A stretch of DNA of 5,705 nucleotides from Bacteroidota bacterium (GTDB taxonomy: Bacteria > Bacteroidota > Bacteroidia > Chitinophagales > Saprospiraceae), in assembly GCA_008501835.1 (NCBI GenBank), contig QQUB01000192.1, forward strand, positions 1-5,705, given 5' to 3'. A program made the position numbers and the translations under genes. The notes below the pieces were generated by a model that was not told the DNA's origin, did not search any database, and saw only the letters and a list, made by a program, of their open reading frames with translations. This document shows positions 1-5,705 of the stretch, in pieces; position 1 is the first letter of the stretch, and every line of letters begins with the position of its first letter.

Positions 1-1
1 G

Positions 2-253
2 CACGTCACCGTAGGTGGACTGGAATGTCAAACCTGTCACGGTCCTGTTGAGGAGATGGAAGTTGTGGAGCAGCAGGCACCACTCAGTATGGGATGGTGT
101 GTGAACTGCCACAGACAGACAGAAGTTCAATTCGAAGGCAATGATTATTATAAATCATATGCCAAGTACCACGAAGAATTGAAGAAAGGCACCAGAGATA
201 AAGTTACCGTTGAAGATATCGGTGGTCTGGATTGCCAGAAATGTCACTATTAA
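2..253 (+). CDS. actA: ActA, multiheme cytochrome c subunit of Alternative Complex III (3' end only)
   Basis: This is the C-terminal 83 codons of a cytochrome c, open to the left edge and ending at TAA 251-253. Three heme-attachment motifs are visible: CQTCH (bases 26-40), CVNCH (98-112, within MGWCVNCHR) and CQKCH (233-247), the last one residue before the C-terminus. ActA of ACIII is known as a membrane-anchored pentaheme cytochrome, so the other two motifs and the N-terminal membrane anchor would lie upstream of the window. In the complex it receives electrons from the ActB iron-sulfur chain on the periplasmic side. An in-frame ATG at 56 is internal: the reading frame continues upstream with a CxxCH motif, so it should not be taken as the start. 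The assignment rests on the heme motifs plus the position directly before actB; from the fragment alone it could be another cytochrome c7/c3-like protein. Confidence 0.9.
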   Translation, partial: HVTVGGLECQTCHGPVEEMEVVEQQAPLSMGWCVNCHRQTEVQFEGNDYYKSYAKYHEELKKGTRDKVTVEDIGGLDCQKCHY

Positions 254-257
254 TGAT

Positions 258-273
258 CCGGGTGCTTTCCCGG
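258..273 (+). other. Small GC-rich hairpin in the actA-actB spacer
   Basis: A perfect 5-bp inverted repeat, CCGGG (258-262) and CCCGG (269-273), encloses the 6-nt loop TGCTTT, starting 5 nt after the actA stop codon. A T-rich stretch (285-289) follows only after an 11-nt gap, so it does not have the compact form of an intrinsic terminator. It could protect the 3' end of the actA message, mark an RNA processing site or weakly attenuate transcription. These roles are inferred; only the inverted repeat is seen. Confidence 0.4.
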
Positions 274-314
274 TCAGAACTTAATTTTTGAAAAAGATCG
301 CATAATTCATAAAA

Positions 315-3300
315 ATGAAGAATAAGCAAAAAGAAGTTTGGGTAGGCGTTGAACAATTGACCAACGACCCGGCATTTCAGAAAGCTTCTAAAGAGGAATT
401 CAAGGATGAAATCTTCTTTGACAAAGTTGCGGACAAAAGGTTCATGGAATCTCCGGCCAACCGTCGTGACTTTCTCAAGGTTTTAGGATTTGGAATTGGA
501 ACGGCGGCCGTTGCAGCAGGATGTGATATCCCTGTGAAAAAAGCCATTCCTTACGTAATGAAACCGGACAGTATCGTTCCTGGTATTGCCAGTTATTATG
601 CTTCATCCTTTATCCAGGGTGGTGACTATTGCGCTGTTTTGGTTAAAACCCGTGAAGGTCGTCCGATCAAGATTGAAGGTAACAGCTTTTCAAAAGTTAC
701 CAAAGGTGGTACCAGTGCAAGAGCTCAGGCAAGTGTTTTGAGCCTGTATGATACCAGCCGTTTTGATGGTCCGGCAGCCGGAGACGGAACAGCAATGACC
801 TGGGCTGACCTCGATCAGGCTATTGGTGGTAAATTGTCTGCCAATGCAAACGTCAGAATCGTTATGAATACCAATCTCAGCCCTTCCTCTATGCAGGCAA
901 TGGCTGATTTTGCTGTAAAATATCCTAATACTAAGGTAGTTACCTACGACCCGGTATCCAGCTCAGCGATGCTTCAGGCAAACCAGCAGAGCTTTGGTCA
1001 GCAGGTAATTCCTGATTATCATTTCGATCAGGCAAGAGTGATCGTCAGTTTTGATGCTGACTTCCTCGGATCCTGGATCTCTCCGATAGAATATGCAGCG
1101 GATTACATCAAAAACCGTAAGATCGATGATGTAAGCAAAGCGAGCATGTCACGCCATATTCAGGTTGAAAGCCACATGACCCTGACAGGTTCAAATGCAG
1201 ACAACCGTATTTTGGTCAAACCTTCAGAACAAGGTGCTGCGATCGTAGCCTTGTATAATGAAGTTGCCAAAGCTATGGGCGGTGCAACAGTTAGCGGACC
1301 TTCTATGTCAGGAGATCAAGCTGCTAAAATTGCTAAAGTAGCAGAAGAATTGATTGCCAACAGAAATCACGCTTTGGTGGTTTCCGGTTCAAATAATACA
1401 GGTGAGCAGGTGCTGATCAACGCTATCAACGACATGTTGGGCAGCTACGGCCACACCATTACTTTCACCAATGCTTCACTGCAGCGTCAGGGTGTTGATG
1501 GTGATGTTCGTAACCTTGTTAAGGATATGAACTCCGGAAATGTCGATGCCATTTTTGTTATGGATGGTGCAAACCCGGCGTATGATTTACCTGATGCTCA
1601 GGCATTTGCTACAGGAATGGGCAAAGTTGGTCTGAAAGTTTCCTTCTCAGGAACACCTAATGAGACCAGCGACCTTTGTGATTATATCGCTCCTACGCAC
1701 CACTATTTGGAAAGCTGGGGAGATGCGAATCCAAAGCGCGGTCACTACAGCCTCATTCAGCCAACCATCAACCCGATCTTCGGTGCAGTTGGACGTGAAG
1801 GAACGCGCCAGGCGGAAGAAAGCCTGTTGCGCTGGGCAGCAAGTGATAAATTGAATGCAGATGCCGAACAGCCATATATGGAATATGTGATGGCTAACTG
1901 GGAACAAAATATGTTCCCGACTCAGAGTCGTTTCACTGATTTCCAGGCCTACTGGGACAGTACACTGCACGACGGTATTTTTGAAGTTGAGCAAGCTGCT
2001 ATTCAGGTAGCTTTTTCTGCAGATGTTAACGCAGCTGCGGCTAAGGTTCGCAAGCCTTCAGGCAGTGAACTCGAGATCAGTTTCTTTGAAACGGTCAACA
2101 TGGGTGGTGGTGTATATGCCAACAATCCATGGTTACAGGAAATGCCTGATCCGGTTACTCGTTGTGTATGGGGTAACAACCTTACAATTCCTGTAAAGTG
2201 GGAAGGAGGGAACAACTTCACCTCATTTAAGGACCTTAATGGCATGGAGATGTACTCACAGGCCGATAAAGTTGAGGTTCAGGTGGGAGAAACAAGCCAT
2301 ATTACATCTGTAATCCGTCAGTTTGGACAAATGGAAGGTACCGTTGGTCTGGCTATTGGATACGGAAGAAAAAATACAGGAAAAGTCGGAAGAGCATTGG
2401 GTAATCAGGTAGGTGTGGATGTTTATCCATGGCTGACTGTTGATGCCGATGGAAATACTCAGTACTACGCGACCAATGTAAGTGTATCTGACAAAGTGGA
2501 TACAGATAAGGAATTTGCCTGTGTACAGTACCACCACACGATGGGGGTAACTGCACGTGATGAAAACGGCGAATTGATCAAAGACGAGGATACTGGAAAA
2601 CCATTGAATGTTGATGAGAAGACGGTGATGACCCTCGGAGAAGGTTTCCAGGGTGGTTTGACAGAACGTTCCATCATTTACCAGTCACATGTGGATGAGG
2701 TTGAGGATTTGGTCAAGCATATCGACCACAAGCGTCACCATGCAGAGCATTTGAATTCCAAGACGCTTTATCCTTACGAAGAATACAAAGAAAAATTCTA
2801 CGACCAGGGTCACCACTGGGAAATGCACATCGATCTGAACGGATGTATCGGTTGCGGTGCCTGCCAGGTAGCCTGTGTTGCTGAAAATAATGTACCTGTT
2901 GTTGGAAAACATGAGGTACACCGTCATCACGAAATGACCTGGATCCGTATCGACCGTTACTACTACGGCGATTACGAAAATCCAAGTGTTGTTTACCAGC
3001 CGATGTTGTGCCAGCACTGTGACAATGCTCCTTGTGAGAATGTTTGTCCGGTAGCTGCTACCAACCACAGTGCTGAAGGTTTGAACCAGATGGCTTACAA
3101 CCGTTGTATCGGAACGCGTTATTGCGCGAACAACTGTCCGTACAAAGTACGTCGTTTCAACTGGCTGGATTACACTACAGCTGACTTGTTCCCAATCAAT
3201 GAGTTCTCCGTAATGGACGAAGAACTTCCTTATGGAGCGGACAACCTCACTCGTATGGTACTGAACCCTGATGTGACAGTTCGTTCAAGAGGGGTGATTG

Positions 3301-3575
3301 AGAAATGTAGCTTCTGTGTACAGCGTATTCAGGAAGGAAAACTGACTGCCAAGAAAGAAGGTCGTGCCCTGAGAGATCAGGAGGTTAAGACGGCTTGTCA
3401 GACAGCTTGTCCTACCGGCGCTATCCACTTTGGAGACGGTAACAATAAAGAAAGTGAGCTTGCCAAAAAAATGGACAACCCGCTTAACTATTATGTGCTG
3501 GAGGAGACGAACGTTCGTCCTTCTGTAGCTTACAAAGCTAAGATTCACAATCGTAGCGAAGAATTAGACGCCTAA
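315..3575 (+). CDS. actB: ActB, fused MopB-like and iron-sulfur subunit of Alternative Complex III
   Basis: This 1086-aa periplasm-facing subunit carries electrons from the quinol site in ActC to the ActA/ActE hemes. Residues 1-70 form an extended Tat signal: a conserved-looking leader (VWVGVEQL near residue 8), the twin-arginine motif NRRDFLKVLG (49-58), a hydrophobic stretch, then AAGC with Cys70 as a possible lipidated residue. Residues from about 75 to 830 resemble the molybdopterin oxidoreductase (MopB) fold but lack the N-terminal cysteine cluster motif of true Mo enzymes; ActB is known to bind no molybdenum. Residues 836-1050 form an NrfC/PsrB-type domain with four cysteine groups: C844/C847/C850/C854, C899/C902/C907/C911, C931/C937/C941, and C998/C1001 with C1028/C1032. 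The third group has Thr934 where a fourth Cys would be, which fits three [4Fe-4S] clusters and one [3Fe-4S]. The ATG at 315 is favoured because it preserves the whole extended signal; the leader is A-rich without a Shine-Dalgarno sequence. The two halves are separate genes in some related complexes (for example PsrA and PsrB). Confidence 0.96.
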   Translation: MKNKQKEVWVGVEQLTNDPAFQKASKEEFKDEIFFDKVADKRFMESPANRRDFLKVLGFGIGTAAVAAGCDIPVKKAIPYVMKPDSIVPGIASYYASSFIQGGDYCAVLVKTREGRPIKIEGNSFSKVTKGGTSARAQASVLSLYDTSRFDGPAAGDGTAMTWADLDQAIGGKLSANANVRIVMNTNLSPSSMQAMADFAVKYPNTKVVTYDPVSSSAMLQANQQSFGQQVIPDYHFDQARVIVSFDADFLGSWISPIEYAADYIKNRKIDDVSKASMSRHIQVESHMTLTGSNADNRILVKPSEQGAAIVALYNEVAKAMGGATVSGPSMSGDQAAKIAKVAEELIANRNHALVVSGSNNTGEQVLINAINDMLGSYGHTITFTNASLQRQGVDGDVRNLVKDMNSGNVDAIFVMDGANPAYDLPDAQAFATGMGKVGLKVSFSGTPNETSDLCDYIAPTHHYLESWGDANPKRGHYSLIQPTINPIFGAVGREGTRQAEESLLRWAASDKLNADAEQPYMEYVMANWEQNMFPTQSRFTDFQAYWDSTLHDGIFEVEQAAIQVAFSADVNAAAAKVRKPSGSELEISFFETVNMGGGVYANNPWLQEMPDPVTRCVWGNNLTIPVKWEGGNNFTSFKDLNGMEMYSQADKVEVQVGETSHITSVIRQFGQMEGTVGLAIGYGRKNTGKVGRALGNQVGVDVYPWLTVDADGNTQYYATNVSVSDKVDTDKEFACVQYHHTMGVTARDENGELIKDEDTGKPLNVDEKTVMTLGEGFQGGLTERSIIYQSHVDEVEDLVKHIDHKRHHAEHLNSKTLYPYEEYKEKFYDQGHHWEMHIDLNGCIGCGACQVACVAENNVPVVGKHEVHRHHEMTWIRIDRYYYGDYENPSVVYQPMLCQHCDNAPCENVCPVAATNHSAEGLNQMAYNRCIGTRYCANNCPYKVRRFNWLDYTTADLFPINEFSVMDEELPYGADNLTRMVLNPDVTVRSRGVIEKCSFCVQRIQEGKLTAKKEGRALRDQEVKTACQTACPTGAIHFGDGNNKESELAKKMDNPLNYYVLEETNVRPSVAYKAKIHNRSEELDA

Positions 3576-3632
3576 TATTTTTTTGAATTACTCATTTACG
3601 GTGAAAGCCGGAATTTTGTTAAAATATACAAC

Positions 3633-5018
3633 ATGAGTGCAGTAGTTTCTCCAATAAGAGAACCGTTAATAATTGGACACAAGGATTACCATCAGATCAC
3701 GGAAGATATTTGTGCTCCGACAGAAAAAACACCTAGTTTGATGTGGGTGATTGCATTTAGCATTTCCGCATCGCTTCTGGCATTTTATGTTTTCTGTGTT
3801 GGATGGACCATTTGGGTAGGAATCGGGTCCTGGGACCTCAACCGTACTATCAACTGGGGATGGGATATTACCAACTTCGTTTGGTGGGTAGGTATTGGTC
3901 ACGCGGGTACGCTGATCTCCGCAATCCTGTTATTGTTCCGTCAGAAGTGGCGTACCGGTGTAAACCGTGCTGCTGAGGCGATGACTATTTTTGCCGTAAT
4001 GTGTGCGGGGCAGTTCCCGCTGATTCACATGGGACGTCTCTGGCTGGGATTCTTTATTTTCCCATATCCAAACACCCGTGGTCCATTATGGGTAAACTTT
4101 AACTCTCCGTTGTTGTGGGACGTATTTGCGATCTCCACATATTTCACGGTATCGCTGTTGTTCTGGTACACAGGTTTGGTGCCGGATCTTGCAACAGTGC
4201 GTGACAGAGCTAAAGGACTTCGCCGCAAGCTTTATGATATGGCTTCCTTCAGCTGGAATGGTTCAGCAAAACACTGGCAAAGATGGGAGAGTCTTTCCCT
4301 CATCCTCGCTGGATTGGCTACGCCGCTGGTACTTTCTGTACACACCATCGTATCCTTTGACTTTGCTACGTCAGTGATTCCAGGTTGGCATACCACGATC
4401 TTCCCGCCATACTTCGTTGCGGGTGCGATCTTCTCAGGGTTTGCCATGGTACAAACACTCATGTTGATTGCCAGAAAAGTACTGAACCTGGAAGAGTATA
4501 TTACTATTGAGCATATTGATGTAATGAACAAGGTGATCCTGTTGACCGGATCTATTGTTGGTGTTGCTTACCTGACAGAGTTGTTCATCGCATGGTATTC
4601 CGGATATATTTATGAGCAGTTTGCATTCTACAACAGGGTTATGGGACCTTATTGGTGGTCATACCTTGGAATGATGTCCTGTAACGTGATCTCTCCACAG
4701 ATCTTCTGGAGCAGAAAAATCCGTAGAAGCATCTGGTGGACGTTCTTCATGTCGATCTTTATCAACATCGGTATGTGGTTCGAGCGTTTCGTGATCATCG
4801 CGACCACACTTGCCAGAGATTATCTGCCTTCTAGCTGGAGTTACTATTCTCCAACCTGGGTTGAGATCGGGTTATTTGCCGGAACTTTGGGATTATTCTT
4901 CACATTGTTCCTAATCTTCACCAGACTGGCTCCGGTTGTGGCTATTGCCGAGGTTAAATCAATCCTCAAAGGCTACGGTGATCAGTATACCGGTGAAAAT
5001 GCCAATCAACATCATTAA
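3633..5018 (+). CDS. actC: ActC, NrfD/PsrC-like quinol-binding membrane subunit of Alternative Complex III
   Basis: This 461-aa integral membrane protein of the NrfD/PsrC family provides the menaquinol oxidation site facing the ActB iron-sulfur domain. About ten hydrophobic segments can be read, roughly at residues 37-63, 80-102, 112-132, 160-182, 216-238, 258-281, 298-322, 339-357, 368-391 and 410-432. The N-terminal segment REPLIIGHKDYHQITEDIC (9-27) is typical of ActC. Polar residues in or near membrane segments that could serve in quinol binding or proton transfer are H90, H132 (in IHMGR), D163, H237 and D243 (in HTIVSFDFA). Their roles are inferred from family behaviour, not shown here. 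The length is usual for the family. The start ATG lies 57 nt after actB in an A/T-rich leader with no Shine-Dalgarno sequence. The end has two in-frame stops, TAA then TAG (5016-5021). ActF, the second NrfD-like subunit, is similar, but the position directly after actB supports ActC. Confidence 0.96.
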   Translation: MSAVVSPIREPLIIGHKDYHQITEDICAPTEKTPSLMWVIAFSISASLLAFYVFCVGWTIWVGIGSWDLNRTINWGWDITNFVWWVGIGHAGTLISAILLLFRQKWRTGVNRAAEAMTIFAVMCAGQFPLIHMGRLWLGFFIFPYPNTRGPLWVNFNSPLLWDVFAISTYFTVSLLFWYTGLVPDLATVRDRAKGLRRKLYDMASFSWNGSAKHWQRWESLSLILAGLATPLVLSVHTIVSFDFATSVIPGWHTTIFPPYFVAGAIFSGFAMVQTLMLIARKVLNLEEYITIEHIDVMNKVILLTGSIVGVAYLTELFIAWYSGYIYEQFAFYNRVMGPYWWSYLGMMSCNVISPQIFWSRKIRRSIWWTFFMSIFINIGMWFERFVIIATTLARDYLPSSWSYYSPTWVEIGLFAGTLGLFFTLFLIFTRLAPVVAIAEVKSILKGYGDQYTGENANQHH

Positions 5019-5052
5019 TAGAAAATAAATCGACAATCATAAATCCAAAGTG

Positions 5053-5574
5053 ATGGAAAATCAAAATAAAGAAGTGCTATACGGCCTATATGATGACGAA
5101 GAGGTATTAATGTCTGCCGTAAAAAAAGCAAATGAGGAACATCTGGACATTATGGATGTTTACACACCATTCCCTGTCCATGGTCTCGACCCGCTTTTGG
5201 GACTTTCAGAGAGCCGCTTGCACATTGCAGGGTTTATTTATGGTGCCATCGGAACACTCACGGCCTTCCTGTTTATGACCTGGGTATTTACTCGTGACTG
5301 GCCGATCATTTTTGGTGGAAAACCATATTTCTCATTCCCGGCTTTTGTGCCGATCATGTTTGAGTTGACGGTTTTGTTCTCCTCTGTAGGAATGGTAATC
5401 ACTTTTTATACTATTTGTGGGCTATGGCCAGGATCAAAGACCATCAGGTTGAATGATCGTATTACGGATGATAAATTCTGCATTGCTTTTGAAACGGACA
5501 ATACTGATGTTCAAAAGCTTAAGGATTTTTTCTCCTCAACCGGTGCTGGTTCTGTGGAAACAGCTACGATTTAA
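5053..5574 (+). CDS. actD: ActD, DUF3341 membrane subunit of Alternative Complex III
   Basis: This 173-aa protein matches the DUF3341/ActD family, a structural subunit of ACIII with no known cofactor. Family marks seen here are the segment DVYTPFPVHGLD (35-46) and the GGKPYFSFPAFVP stretch (88-100). Two membrane segments lie at about residues 56-79 and 96-123, giving a helical hairpin. The soluble part before them (LYGLYDDEEVLMSAVKKANE, 9-28) and the C-terminal part (KFCIAFETD to KLKDFF, 141-160) look like alternating strand and helix segments. A GTG at 5050 is immediately before the ATG at 5053 and would add one Met. The ATG is chosen because ATG is the usual start and every other start in this operon is ATG. 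The gene begins 34 nt after actC, so co-transcription is very likely. ActD is found almost only in act operons, which strengthens the naming of its neighbours. Confidence 0.94.
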   Translation: MENQNKEVLYGLYDDEEVLMSAVKKANEEHLDIMDVYTPFPVHGLDPLLGLSESRLHIAGFIYGAIGTLTAFLFMTWVFTRDWPIIFGGKPYFSFPAFVPIMFELTVLFSSVGMVITFYTICGLWPGSKTIRLNDRITDDKFCIAFETDNTDVQKLKDFFSSTGAGSVETATI

Positions 5575-5602
5575 AATTTTGAAAGCAAGTCAATAGTTAC
5601 TA

Positions 5603-5705
5603 ATGAAGAATATAAGAAATTTTCTAATCGTTATTATCACCATTGTTGCTTTGAACTCCTGTTCAAGGCCTGACGGGGATTTCGGTGGTAGTGAATATAT
5701 GCCTG
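5603..5705 (+). CDS. actE: ActE, monoheme cytochrome c lipoprotein of Alternative Complex III (5' end only)
   Basis: Only the first 34 codons are present and the frame runs off the right edge. They encode a short lipoprotein signal: a positively charged start (MKNIRNF), a hydrophobic core of Leu, Ile and Val, then the lipobox LNSC with Cys20 as the lipidated residue. The mature part begins CSRPDGDFGGSEYMP, and the GSEYMP segment resembles the N-terminus of Bacteroidota ActE proteins as I recall them. ActE is known as a membrane-tethered monoheme cytochrome c of ACIII that can pass electrons on to an oxidase. The heme motif lies outside the window, so the naming depends on the lipobox, the GSEYMP segment and the position 28 nt after actD. 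Codon 1 is ATG in an A/T-rich leader without a Shine-Dalgarno sequence. Confidence 0.87.
   Translation, partial: MKNIRNFLIVIITIVALNSCSRPDGDFGGSEYMP

Noticed and set aside
56..253. A separate 65-aa gene starting at ATG 56
   Set aside because: The frame is open to the left edge and carries another CxxCH heme motif at 26-40, so this is the C-terminal part of actA and the ATG is an internal Met.
281..290. TTAATTTTTG as a promoter -7 element before actB
   Set aside because: The spacing between TA and TTTG is one base too long for the consensus, and no clear upstream element is present.
1647..3068. Several minus-strand open frames of 67-127 codons inside actB
   Set aside because: They overlap a strongly supported coding region, overlap each other in different frames, and show no recognisable motifs; they are reading-frame shadows.
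315..3575. ActB as an active molybdenum enzyme such as a polysulfide or formate reductase
   Set aside because: The N-terminal cysteine motif is absent, the iron-sulfur domain is fused on the same chain, and the neighbours actA, actC and actD point to ACIII.
3576..3585. T-run directly after the actB stop as an intrinsic terminator
   Set aside because: No stable GC-rich stem precedes the T-run, and the next operon gene starts 57 nt later.
3576..3632. Possible Bacteroidota-type promoter (TAnnTTTG) between actB and actC
   Set aside because: GAATTTTG at 3611-3618 is one base off the -7 consensus, but no convincing -33 TTTG partner at the right spacing is clear, and the short gap favours read-through.
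4025..4531. Minus-strand and alternative plus-strand frames inside actC
   Set aside because: The ActC frame is continuous and family-like throughout; these frames have no family features or plausible start context.

Overview
The window is a single, fully plus-strand, tightly packed operon segment encoding the first five subunits of Alternative Complex III (ACIII, the act operon), a respiratory quinol:electron-acceptor oxidoreductase that replaces the cytochrome bc1 complex in many bacteria. The order is actA (3' end only), actB, actC, actD, actE (5' end only). Gaps between genes are 61, 57, 34 and 28 nt. No gene lies on the minus strand, and I see no mobile element, CRISPR array, tRNA or rRNA.

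The organism is most likely a member of Bacteroidota. The evidence is a fused ActB (molybdopterin-like domain plus iron-sulfur domain in one chain of 1086 aa), A-rich leaders without Shine-Dalgarno sequences, moderate GC content (mid-40s percent by eye), and the act gene order known from Rhodothermus and Flavobacterium. I cannot place it to genus.

Layout: 1-253 is the C-terminal part of a multiheme cytochrome c (ActA) with three CxxCH motifs. 254-314 is a spacer with a small GC-rich hairpin. 315-3575 is ActB, with an extended Tat signal ending in a lipobox, a large cofactor-less MopB domain, and a C-terminal four-cluster ferredoxin-like domain. 3633-5018 is ActC, an NrfD/PsrC-type membrane protein with about ten membrane segments. 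5053-5574 is ActD (DUF3341), with two membrane segments. 5603 to the window end is the lipoprotein signal and first residues of ActE.

How the parts work together: ActC forms a quinol site in the membrane. Electrons pass to the iron-sulfur chain of ActB and then to the hemes of ActA and ActE, which deliver them to a terminal oxidase. ActD is structural. The missing partner actF (a second NrfD-like subunit), and often cytochrome oxidase genes, would be expected just downstream. This is a known system; I found no convincing undescribed one. The points worth a second look are fine details: the combined Tat signal and lipobox, the Cys-to-Thr change in one cluster motif, the actA-actB hairpin, and the actD start.
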